This document shows, one piece after another, positions 1 to 10,421 of a stretch of 64,000 bases of DNA; position 1 is the stretch's first letter, and every line of letters starts with the position of its first letter. Where the stretch lies: contig CM033114.1 of the NCBI GenBank assembly GCA_019321725.1, forward strand, positions 17,340,278 through 17,404,277, written 5' to 3'. Made by a program: the position numbers and the translations under genes. This DNA comes from Paulownia fortunei (Eukaryota; Streptophyta; Magnoliopsida; Lamiales; Paulowniaceae). The notes beneath the pieces are model-generated. The model was not told where the DNA came from. It worked only from the letters and a program-made list of their open reading frames with translations, and did no database searches.

Positions 1-126
1 TTATTTCAACCTTTCTTACAAAAGAAAAGGACGTGCAATAAATGCATTCCATGTTCACACCTTAATAAATAACATCATACTTACTCCATTTTTACATAAC
101 TCACTTCAAAAAAAAAAGAAACAAAA

Positions 127-768
127 ATGGAAGGGTCTTCCACTCGCAAGTTCAACTGTATTAGTGTTTTTTGTGTGACCAATCCAAGAAAAAATGGTGA
201 GTTTGTAGGGACAATCAATAATCTTGGTAGAACCTTAGCAGAAAGGAAAATTCATTTAGTGTATGGTGGAGTCAGTCTGGGGTTAATGGGAGTGTTGCTA
301 CTTCTGCAAATGTAGGAGGAGTTAAAGTTTTAGGAGTTATCCCAAAACCTTTAACAATATAGAATATCACAAGTATGACAATTGGAGATGAGCTAAAAGT
401 GTCACATATTCAGGACAACATGCCTAATATGTTAAACAAATGCGAATGCATTCATCACTCTACCTGGATGTTTTGGTACACCAGAGGAATTAATTCAAGT
501 TGTCTCTTGGGCATAACTCAACATTCACCAGAAACTTGTAAGTATTCTTAGTGTTAATAGTTTCTTTGATGGTTTTCTATTTTTGGTAGATCATGTTGTA
601 GAAAAAAGTTTTATTTCACCATTTGCGAGATGAATTCTCATTTCTGCTCCAACTAATTGATCAACTTCTAGCATATGTGCCAGAACCTGATCCAACATTG
701 GCTCGTGTGGATTGGTCCAACAAGGACAATAATAAAAAATGTAAAATAAATTTGACTCTCAGCCTGTG
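127..768 (+). pseudogene. LOG-type cytokinin phosphoribohydrolase, retrotransposon-borne pseudogene, copy 1
   Basis: LOG enzymes release the active cytokinin base from its riboside 5'-monophosphate. The start at 127 matches the ATG of the other two copies. The N-terminus (STRKFNCISVFC) aligns with the usual LOG start (ICVFCGS), followed by LVYGGVSLGLMG, the equivalent of the LOG glycine-rich LVYGGGSxGLMG. A frameshift near 300 breaks the frame. Further on the reading continues as NAFITLPGCFGTPEELIQV, which carries the family motif PGGxGTxxE with the second glycine replaced. An in-frame stop follows at SWA, with more frame changes towards the C-terminus. There are no introns, although plant LOG genes normally have several. 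The copy is a pseudogene. Family assignment is firm; it cannot make an enzyme as read. Confidence 0.88.
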
Positions 769-2420
769 AAACTTATCCTTAATGGTTTTAACTAATAGTG
801 TATATATTGTGTTGTTTCAACTTTATTTTTCAATAAGTGACATTTCAGGTAATGTCTTCTAAACTCTACTTTCCTATCTATTTTTGACATTGGAGACAAT
901 ATCTCGATTAGGTTAGGAGATGGGATAATTGATATCATATCTTGTGTTCTCAATGTGTGCTTTTTTCTATTTAAAAATAAATAAATTCAAACGTATTTTC
1001 TTTTGGGTCCATTGAAATATGAAAAAGGTGGCCGAGAAGAGGGTAACTGTAACACTCTTAAGACGCACCCCCATTTTTTGTTTTTTTGCATAACATGACA
1101 AGTTTGTAAAGTGTTTGATAAAAGTTTGTGAATTGTCAATTTTTTTTAGTCATAGATGTTCTTCCAACTTCAATAATTAAAATTAAGCATGAATAATATA
1201 GTTTGATTGATGATGGATATTTTTTTGGACTTTGATATTGTTCTTTGGTTAATATATTTTTATAATAATTATACTCAAATCTTTTTGCACAAATAGTTAT
1301 TTTATTCAGTATGGAGACAAGCATGTTAAATAAGTAGTTCTTATGCCCTCGCTTTAATCATCACTTAGATTTTTGACATGAAGGGGTTGAGTGTTAAAAC
1401 TTTTCCTTTTGGTTTGTCGAGGTGAACGACTGATTGAGCACCACTTAAAAATAATTAAGGCATTAGGTTTTCTAGTACCATAACCAAATCAGCTTGTTCC
1501 CCATGTGATGTTCCAAGAGAACATCCCCCATAATGAGCCATTTTGAGCCTTTTAATAAACAAGCAGTTTCGCCTAAATACACTATTATCCTACCCTTGTA
1601 CTAAAAATGATTTGGAGTTTAAGAGACATTCCATTGACAAGGTGTGCTTGTAAAAGAAATTTGGGTATGAATAGAAGATAAATGTGGGAGAGTTTTTCTT
1701 CAAAAAAAATGAATATTAAGAGTTGCAACTAAAAATTGGATGTTGCAAAATCAATAAAAATTATGAAGAAGGGTCCAATTCAATAACAATAGGCCCCAGT
1801 GTTAAAATTCGTGAAGTATGAGAATTCTTCATTGATAAACTCTATGTTTCTAATCCCATGAAGTTTTTAAAATCTTTGTTACATTCTATCATTTTATTTC
1901 TTAGCCACATCACTACCCTTTAGCCTCATTACAACCTTTGTTGAAGACCTTTTGATTTCATGTGGTGCCTTCGGTGTAGTGGAGATTTATACCAAATGAA
2001 GAGTCTATGGTGTTTAACTCTTCCATTAAAGATTAAATGATGGTTTTTGTGAAGTTTTATGAAAATTCACTTGTTTGAAGTATGCATGGTTTCATCACTG
2101 TTGACATTAACTATTCACACACACTTAAGTATGCTTATTGTAGAAACGTACTGACTTTCGAATGACTAAGGGTTAGATTCAATATTTATTTGATTTCATT
2201 TCCATATTATTTTGTTGCTTTTTGAGAATAATGGTTGGAAGTTGGTTATTATAGGTATTTGTAGGTATCACCGGTGGAAACCTCATAAGATTATAACTCG
2301 TTCCCTATAGACCACCTAGGGGTTTAAAGGCTTGTTATATATGCTAAGTGCAATCATGATTTCCTATGAAATTGGATTAGTTTAGGTTTGTTTTAGACTT
2401 ACTCAGGACGAGCAAGAGTT
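769..2420 (+). other. Non-coding 3' spacer of the LOG-carrying element, copy 1
   Basis: About 1.65 kb without a credible ORF separates the LOG pseudogene from the 3' LTR. Recognisable blocks recur in the other two copies, for example AATTAAGCATGAATAAT near 1182 and at 63130 (plus) and 49975 (minus strand). It is therefore part of the element, not host DNA. No function can be read from it. Confidence 0.7.
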
Positions 2421-2434
2421 AAGTGTGGGGAAAT
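2421..2434 (+). other. Polypurine tract of LOG-carrying element copy 1
   Basis: AAGTGTGGGGAAA lies just upstream of the LTR start TGCATATT. The same G-rich motif occurs on the minus strand at 48665-48678 before the LTR of copy 2. Position and composition fit a plus-strand priming tract. Confidence 0.7.
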
Positions 2435-2442
2435 TTAAAAAC

Positions 2443-4026
2443 TGCATATTTTGATATATTTTTGTATCAAATCCTTTATACTTTTCTTGTTTTATTCTTG
2501 TTAATATTAAAGTTTTATTAATGTTTTGTGTTAGGGAATCAATGAATAAAAAAATATCACAAAGAACCAAAATAAAATCAAAGAAGATAGTACGTTTCGT
2601 GAGCAAATTGGAAGATAATATTTTATTAGATCAAAGAAGCATCACAATTAGAAAAAAAGGGCCACTTTTACCTAATTCCATTATGTATGGATCAAAATAT
2701 AAACAAGAAATCATTTAGACTTCGTAAGTGATTGTTGGGCTCAAAATCAGTATGTTTCTAGACTTGTGCAGTTTTGGTATTTTAGACATAACTCTATGTT
2801 CAAAGCCCCTATAGAAATAGAACTACAACTTTTTCTATTGGAAGCTCAACCCAATTCAACCATGATTATAACATAAAAATCGTCAAAATGAGAGCATTGG
2901 AAGAAATCTATCTATGCTAGCACATCTCTTTAAATCAAGCATAACTTTCTCCCTAGTGGTTGGAATTAGGTGATGCAAGTTGAAAAATGAAGCTAAAGGA
3001 TAAATATACAACTTTTATGATGATTACTTTTCCAAAATCAGCTGATTGCATGGAGAAAAATGGATAAAAAAAATTAGATTTGAAAAGAACATGTGAATTT
3101 AGATCACATTTGTAGTTAATTTAGAGTGCATTTGGAGTGAATTTGGAGATGCCAATTTAAGCACTCTTCTATTATAAATAGGGACTCTTGGATGGCATTC
3201 AATACACACAAAAAAAAACCTTACAGGGGAGAAGAAAGTTTCATTATTATTTTTCTTTAGGCTAAGTTTTTTAATAATAATGCAAGTTTTCTAGTAGCAA
3301 TAGAAATGTATTCTCTAATTTTTCTTCTCTTTTTAGTCTTTTCTACTTTTATTATATCTTTTTAAATTTCATTTTAGCTAAGGAGAAAAGATGAACTCTT
3401 GATGGAGGAAGAGGAACGGTTATAAAGGTGCATAATATTGAGGTGTGTTGCATTATTGTTTTAATTTTTGATTGAAACATTTCTTGTTTAGTGGCGATTC
3501 TTGACTTTTGTATCACCAATGTCATAACAAATACTTGGGTTCATTTAGATTGATGTACGGTTCTACCCCAACGACTGCTAACGTGAAACCTTTATTTGTT
3601 GTAAATAAAGGTATGTATAAATATTTAATCTCATAAATAAGTATTGGTATTTAAGAAATAATTTACAAATAGTAATACAATATCATGATTACCTTAATGC
3701 ATGAGCTATTTAATAATATTTTTTCATTGGAACTTTCATTATATATGAATTCCAATAGTGACATTTAAAAGAAATAGAAAGAATAAATAATCGTTTCTCC
3801 ATCCAAAACTCAAGAGCGGATCTCTAATACTCAATACTTTTATTGCTTTGGTTTTTTTTCTAATTATAACATACATTATTTTTTATATTCTAAACTACAT
3901 AAAGCCTATTTTTTTTAATAATCCTAAAATCTTCAAACATCTTCCATGTGGATCGATCTCGAACTCATGAAAAATTTATTACTTGACACAACCTGTATTT
4001 GGGTTTGCAACCTTAAAATTATAACA
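2443..4026 (+). repeat. 3' LTR of LOG-carrying Ty3 element, copy 1 (1584 bp)
   Basis: It starts TGCATATTTTGATATA and ends at ATAACA, matching the LTRs at 54133-55635 (plus) and 47056-48655 (minus) along their length. Short ORFs inside are not conserved as proteins. It contains one copy of the block that is triplicated in the related LTR at 13611-15615. The 5' partner is outside the window, so neither target duplication nor LTR age can be judged here. Confidence 0.85.
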
Positions 4027-5077
4027 CTTAAAAATTCTTTAAACTTTGAACATTTCTAAGTGAGGGCTCTATTTTACTAAGACCTCATTGTTTTATTATA
4101 CTATTTATTTATTATTGCACTATTCCTAAGATTGCTATAGGAAAATATTAAATAAACATATGCATGCATCTACCGTACATATATAATAGGATGATCATGA
4201 GCCTTTATCCTATGCAATCAACTTGAGCCAAAATGAATCAATGGTTAATCTAAGAGTAATAACTAAAATGATTATGAATCCTATCTGTTACATGAATGTA
4301 TCACCTATACATTCATGGGTTTTGAATTCTTAGTTTTCTCCACCTTGCTCCTTCTTCTTGCCCACCAAAAGCTAAAGAAGACTTCAACATCCTAATTCTA
4401 CTCTCATTATATTTATTTATCCTAACAGGAATCCATGAAATTTCTTCTAAGGGAAGATACATTGGAGGAAGATAGAATTTACATTTAGAGTCAAAAATAG
4501 AGAAAATGTGAGACTCGTAGGCCTCATTTTATTCAAAAATCCGAAAGCATTAAAACCATCACATAGAATTTAAACGATCTAGGTTCCATGATATCTATTC
4601 CATACATGCTTAATTTAATAATCACATGATACAAATACAAAGCATGTAAATATTAGAATTATTTAAATTGATATTTTTCTAGTTTGGGAATTAATTCATG
4701 ATTTTTCATAGAAAAAAAAAACATTTTTCAGAATTTTAAAAATTAACAATTAATTTAAAATTTTCAAAAATTGCATTTTCTGCATGTGACACGAAACGGG
4801 CCAGCAAACTGCCCCACTGACACTACAGCACAGGGCAGTTTGCCCAGCTCGGTGCTGAGGCGTCCTACATTCTATTCAGGAAGTTGCACTGCAGTGCTCC
4901 AACGCATCCAAAACTTTTTTTTTTAATTTCATGTCATATAATTTATACCCTTTTAAAATCATGCAAAAAATTTTCAGAATTTCAATTCCCAAATAAAAAT
5001 GCAATTCAAAAATAATTTTCATCATATGAAAACTCCATGCATGTTTTCGCGAAAAAAATAAAAATGTATTAACCTAA
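4027..5077 (-). other. Transposon-like leader sequence, no gene
   Basis: AT-rich sequence with a short GC-rich patch near 4790-4930. Its position next to a minus-strand initiator-Met primer-binding site at 5078-5089 makes it a likely internal leader of a truncated Copia-type element read on the minus strand. No coding domain was found. Confidence 0.35.
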
Positions 5078-5089
5078 GCTTTGATACCA
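5078..5089 (-). other. Copia-type primer-binding site (tRNA-iMet)
   Basis: The minus strand reads TGGTATCAAAGC, one base from the TGGTATCAGAGC complementary to the 3' end of plant initiator-Met tRNA and typical of Copia elements. An LTR-like block lies immediately upstream on that strand. Confidence 0.55.
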
Positions 5090-5091
5090 TT

Positions 5092-5797
5092 ATTGGGTCT
5101 AGTTCCTTTCGTTGTTGGTCCGATAATAGTTTACTATGATAACAACAGGGCTATTGCATAAGCAAAGGAGTCAAGATCTCATTAAAGATCTAAACACATA
5201 ATGAGGCGATGCCATTTGATGAGAAAAATTATTGGTAGAGGTGACATTCGAGTGTAGCAAGTGTTTCTCGGTAGAAAATATAGTAGATTCACTAATAAAG
5301 CCTTTAACTCAGATAATATTTGAAGGACATCTTGAGAAAATGAGTTTTAGATACATGAGCAATTGGGTCTAGGACAAAATGGGAGATTATTGAAGTATTG
5401 CATGACGAGCCAATTAGTGGCGAGCTTTTATAGTCAATTTGATAAAGAAAATGCCTTATGTTTAATAAATATCATGAATAAGATTATTTTTACAAGAGCA
5501 TAAAAGCTCACCACTAATTTGCTCGTCGGACACTACTTTAACAAGTGTTAGAGAGAAAAGAGTGCAGAGGAAATAAATCATGGAAGCGGAGTGTCAAGAG
5601 GTGTGGTGAATGAAAACAAACCCTAATGACTTATTTATACCAAACTATATAGGAATTGAACTAGTTACCTGCCCCGTTACCCATATATTCACCTCGAATC
5701 CACCCTAAAGAAGGCGAGTTTGTGACGGGTTTAGGTAAGACCCAAACCCATTGCCATTCATAATATTTTTATCGACAATTGTCCTTGTCCCACAACA
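5092..5797 (-). repeat. Probable 5' LTR of a degenerate Copia element
   Basis: Read on the minus strand it begins TGTTGTGGGAC near 5797 and ends CCCAA just before the tRNA-iMet-like primer-binding site, close to the usual Copia LTR ends. The terminal CA seems to be mutated. No matching second LTR is in the window, so the boundaries are approximate. Confidence 0.4.
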
Positions 5798-6539
5798 AGT
5801 TCAGAGGAATAAGAAAGAATAATTTACAACAGAAATGAAAAGAAAAATAAAAAAATTAATTCTAGGAGCTTTGATGTTAACAAAAAAGTTATTAGTTGTA
5901 AGAAAAATAAAATATAAGATACTATTAGAAAGTAGAGTAAAAATCTTTTTGGTAGCTGACTTTTTCCATTAATCTCAAATTGTTACATGAGTTTTTACAT
6001 TGCTTTAATTGATACCTCAGTTTTGCCATAAATCCCAAATTGGTACATGTTGGATGAATTCCATCAAATTCTTCATCTAATTTTTTTGGTAATAATGGAT
6101 ACACCCTTTAACCTTGTAGATTCTAATTTAATATCAATTATCCATTTAAATTAATTTTTCATGATATAATCTTTTAATGAAATATATTCTATAATCATGA
6201 TAGTACAAACTTTAAATTTGAATTAAAAAAACATATTAAAAGAATATAAATGTTTGTAGTTAAACAAACGAATCAAAAATTAAAAAAAGACTTGGATGGG
6301 AGCGATAGTTTTAAAATTAATGACATTAGATTTTAAATTTAATTATTAAATTTGAGATTTAAAAAAAAAAGGTAGAGAGAATAATAGAAATATTTGCTTT
6401 ATTTTTATTGTGCTTTATTTTCATGCTTAGACCTAATCAATAAAATAAAAAAGTCTAAAATAAAAATTAAAACCTGAAAGGTTGAAGCAAGAATTAAAAT
6501 TGGATGTATATGCCACTATAAGAAAAAAAAAAACTAAAA
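5798..6539. other. AT-rich intergenic DNA
   Basis: Poly-A/T runs with no ORF of note. I see no assignable element in it. Confidence 0.5.
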
Positions 6540-8180
6540 AAAACTTCACTTAAGATGTACCAGTTTGACATTACTCGAGTATTCTTAAATATTTGTTAAT
6601 TTAGGTTATAATATGTCATACATGGCAAAACCTAGGTATTATTTTTTTTTAAAGTTAATGTGCTTAATTATGCATTATTTTTAAGGGGTTATTTGCATAC
6701 ACATCATGAAGTTTGGATTTTTTGGAACCACATCCCCTCTAGCATTATTTAATTTATTTAAAGATCAAGTTAACCCTTGCTTTTGAAAAAAGAGACATAA
6801 CTTTTAAAAACTAATTGGTAGTTGGGGATTATTCCTTTTTGTGATATATGAAATAGTGGATTTTATAAAGTTGATTCTTAGGATTTATCGAATCCAACCA
6901 TTTGTCCTTATTTCAACAAAGGAAGCGCAAACTTCCTGAGTAGAAGAACTTTTTTTGTCCCGGTCCCAATTTAATACTGAACAAGCCCGAAATAATTGAA
7001 TATTTGTATAAGAAATTCCTTGAGTTGTCTGACCATTTGAATAAAGGATATAATTGACAATTCGAACTTGCATATTTTCCCGTTCCTACAAGAGGGAAAA
7101 GCATTGCTAAAGTTATGGCGTCCGTTATTTAATATGTGATGATATCTTTAATAAAAAAATTATGAAAAAAAGAAATGAAAGAGATTAAATTTTAAATTTT
7201 ATAGCGTCTTGGATAATATAACGAGCATAGATTAATTTTTATGTTAAAGTAATAGCAATTTTTATAATTATAAATGTTTCCAAATCTAAAACTCCATAAT
7301 TTTGACAATAAAATGAAAGACTCAAATTTAATTACAAATGCCATCTTTGAAGTATAATACATTGTGAACTTTCTAGGAAAGAAAATCAAAAGGAATTATT
7401 TTCAAATGTATTATTTATCATAGATAAATAATAATATGTATTCTATGTACTATTGAACCTCCTAATTCAGATTTTGGTCTCACATATTATTTTTTTAGAT
7501 TATGCATTTTAAAGGATGACCCTCGCATAATATTTTTAAAATTATATATATATATATATATCAAACATATAAAAATGAATTTTTACTCTTTCTTTTAGTA
7601 AATATGACTTGAACTTTAATTTTGAACTTTTAATTATTTTAAAAAAAAAAATTGCATTTTAAAAACTAAGTTTTTTCATCAATATAATTTTTTTTCTCAT
7701 ATTTGAATTAGTATATTCTCTTTAGTTATTGTAGAAGGTAGAATTTAATTTAATTTAATTTTTTGTTTTAGAATATTCATTTAGTTTAATATTTGAAAAA
7801 TAATTATCATATATAAAAGTTAATCAATATTATTTATATAGTTGAAGATAGCCTCAAAATCAAACTTTTTTGCTCTCTCATTTCTTTTTAAAAATATATA
7901 TAGTTTTATTACTTATTAAATTAAGATATTTTGTGTATAATTGAAGAGAGTTTCAAAATTTGAAATTTGATTTATCAAATTTTTATATATTTATTTAGAT
8001 ATTGACTCTCGATTAGATGATGGATTATTTTCATATATGTTAGGTTAAGATTTTTCGTCTTTAAATACAAATTTTTGTGGAATCTTTGATTAAGAGGGGA
8101 TGTTTTTGCTAAAAATGCAAAACACCAATAAAGGATTCAAGCAACCCTAGGTTAAAGTCTTACGATAAAAATATTTAAAT
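6540..8180 (-). repeat. Unclassified dispersed repeat, inverted relative to 41.3-44.4 kb
   Basis: The reverse complement of 42540-42830 matches 7385-7660, including a GATAAATAATAATA block, TTATGCATTTTAAA and a TTTAGTAAATA...CTTGAACTTTAATTTTGA stretch. A second match, ATTACTCGAGTATTC at about 6574, pairs with the inverse of 41390-41405. It does not encode a recognisable protein. A plastid fragment sits inside it at 6860-7130. Confidence 0.6.
6860..7130 (-). pseudogene. rpoC2: Plastid rpoC2 fragment in the nucleus (NUPT)
   Basis: rpoC2 encodes the beta'' subunit of the plastid-encoded RNA polymerase. On the minus strand the reading [13 protein letters not shown], then [12 protein letters not shown] and [13 protein letters not shown], matches my recollection of an internal segment of plant RpoC2. 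Only about 270 bp is present, with no start, no polymerase active-site region and an ordinary nuclear surrounding. Base composition is less AT-rich than the flanks. It is therefore a short insertion of plastid DNA, not a working gene. Identification is from recognition of the peptide, not a search. Confidence 0.8.
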
Positions 8181-9700
8181 GGTTGTTAATGAAATGAAAA
8201 AAAAAAAATGAAAAAGTGATTTTTTTGTAGATTCTTTATATTGCAATTTTTTTTAGTTATATTTCTTTGGGACTGAGGAAGAGAAACAAAAGTGAGCCAA
8301 GGGAGTAAGTAAGCATATCAATAAGCTTGGCCTTTACATATTTGAATAAATAGTAATTATATTATGATGTTGTGCTTGATTTTGGTAAAAAAAAAAATTA
8401 TTTACTTGAAGCTTTTCAATTAAATGTAACATTTTATGGTTTGTTATTCAATATTTTCTCTTGATTAATTATTAATATTATATTAATTGAAAAATCAAAT
8501 ACCTTTACAAATAGTTGAAAAAGAGTAATTATCAATTTTTAGTGTGTGAATTTACTCAATTTGATGTATAATGCATTGAAAGCACTGTAAACATAGTAAT
8601 GTTTATTTTGGAAAATGTGTTAGACTAAATTTATAAAAAAAATTAATAATTTTTATTTTATTTTATTTTGATCTTTTAATTATAGTCTTTTTAATGGTTA
8701 ACTTGATGTGCGAAATTTGTCTTTGCAATGATTAATTTGATGTGCATATTTAATATTATTTTTGCTAACTTTTTTAAAATCTATTTAATTTTATATTTTT
8801 TGTGAATAGTGTATGTGCATAAGTATTAGATGGTATCATTCATATTATTCAAATTGTTAAAAAAATTAAATTTATAGAGCTGTATTTCATTAGTTATTTG
8901 TAATCTTTTTCTGAAAGAATAAGTATATCTAAGTTATGCCTTAAATGATTTCTAAATAAAATTATGTCCAATACAAGTAAATTTTATTTTCCAATCATCA
9001 GTAGTTATGGATTAAATATAATTTAGTGTCAATTGAGTTTAGATTATTTCTAATTAAATCTAGTAAGTTAACTTAGTCATGTCTTTTAAGTAATGAATTT
9101 TTGGTGACATTGAAAAAAATAATGACTAAGAAAAAATAATTTTGACCCTTGATGATTTTAAAAAATTGAACTACAATTGAAGAAAATACAAATTTGAATT
9201 TTCACTTAAGTACAAATAAATGAAAATTACAATGGATTTTTAAATTTGTTTATTTTGTTACAATTTTAAGTAAATCATACCTGAAAAATAATTTTTTTGA
9301 ATTAATAGTTACTTCTTTTTATAGATATTGACTTATCTAAAATGGTTACGTTATAACTTTTTTTTTTTTTTTACAATCAATCTTTTCAAAAGTAATAATA
9401 TAAACCAAATAGACCATTAACTAAATTTAATGATTTTACAATTTGTTATAAATAAAATTATTTATCTAAGTTAAGAACAGCCTCTTTATGATAGTTTATT
9501 TTTCTTTTTGAGTTGGAAAAAATAACCTTTATTGATTGTATAGATTAAAATTTAAAATATTTTTTTGTTAGCAAATCTCCTCAATTCATCATAAACTTCA
9601 ATCACCCGAATTTTACATATATATTCATATAGCAGTGTCAAATTATACAGTTTATACTAATTCCTTTTGGCTATAAAAATTAATTAAAATTTTTATACTG
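8181..9700. other. AT-rich 5' flank of the PPR-A locus
   Basis: No gene. The part from about 9300 to 9700 aligns with scattered blocks at 17560-19160, for example TTTCTTTTTGA followed by a run ending TATAGATT, and AAAATATCTAAGAATAT. It is therefore flank shared with the gene-less paralogous block at 17450-20830. Confidence 0.5.
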
Positions 9701-9718
9701 CAACTTGTTTCTCATTGT

Positions 9719-10127
9719 TTAAAATATCTAAGAATATTGACTATTCATTAAATAAGTGGCTTCCTTTGTTGTTTCAACTTTCACTTTCGAGAAATTTTTA
9801 CTTGAGATTTTTAACTAAATTTAATTTTTATTAAATTTATAAAATTAAATCAAATGTAAACAACATAAAAAAATTAAAAAAAATACTTGTGCTATTTTGT
9901 CAATATTTTATGGGAACAAGAAAGAATACATCAACTTAAAATATCTCAGGATATATACAATTCATTGAATAAGTAGCTTCATTTGTTGTTTCAACTTTCA
10001 CTTTTGAGAAATTTTTACTTGAGATTTTTAATTAATTTTAATTTATATTGAATTTATAGAAGTAATAAAAGAATTAAGAAAATACTTGCCTATTTTGTCA
10101 ATATTTTATGGGATCAAGAAAGAAGAT
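9719..10127 (+). repeat. Two-copy tandem repeat upstream of PPR-A (about 215 bp unit)
   Basis: The block from AAAATATCTAAGAATAT through GTTTCAACTTTCACTTT, GAAATTTTTACTTGAGA and TATTTTATGGGA to CAAGAAAGAA occurs at 9719-9930 and again at about 9940-10127 with minor changes. A more diverged third copy lies at 19153-19280. Confidence 0.75.
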
Positions 10128-10130
10128 ATC

Positions 10131-10305
10131 AATAACCAAATAAAAAGAAAAACTTTATATATTTTTTCAAAAAAATTATCAATAACCAAACAAAACAGAA
10201 ACTTTATACATTTTTTCAAAAAATTTAAATAACCAAACAAAAAAGAAACTTTATACATTTTTTCAAAAATTTTATCAATAACCAAACAAAAAAAAAGGCT
10301 TTATA
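10131..10305 (+). repeat. Four-copy tandem repeat (47-50 bp unit) upstream of PPR-A
   Basis: AATAACCAAA...AAACTTTATA...TTTTTTCAAAAA starts at 10131, 10181, 10228 and 10277. The array ends about 115 bp before the PPR-A start codon, where it could affect promoter spacing. No equivalent array is seen before PPR-B or PPR-C. Confidence 0.85.
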
Positions 10306-10383
10306 TTGTTACCAAGGTTTAACGGAAGAGTAATATGACAATATACACATGAAGAATAAAAAAGGCATTCTTTTCTTATTCCC

Positions 10384-10421
10384 AAACGAATCTGCTACCT
10401 GAGTTTTTCCCACAATAAAGA
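10384..10421 (+). promoter_or_regulatory. Conserved 5' leader of the PPR genes
   Basis: The stretch around CGAATCTGCTACCTGAG just before the ATG recurs before PPR-C (37180-37214) and, slightly changed, before PPR-B (29040-29075). It is probably transcribed 5' UTR retained since duplication. Confidence 0.5.

Larger units (their letters stand above)
1..4026 (+). mobile_element. LOG-carrying Ty3 (Athila-like) retrotransposon, copy 1, 3' part only
   Basis: The window opens inside this element. In order it shows the leader and body of a LOG-type gene, about 1.65 kb of non-coding spacer, a purine-rich tract and a 3' LTR ending at 4026. The same order occurs at 62069-64000 (plus) and at 51041-47056 (minus), where integrase lies upstream, so the missing 5' part (5' LTR, gag, pol) should lie left of the window. 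The Ty3 assignment rests on those longer copies. The boundary at 4026 is set by the CA end shared with the other LTRs. Confidence 0.85.

Noticed and set aside
9719..10305. CRISPR-like direct repeats upstream of PPR-A
   Set aside because: Units are adjacent without unique spacers, and the host is a plant; they are simple tandem repeats.
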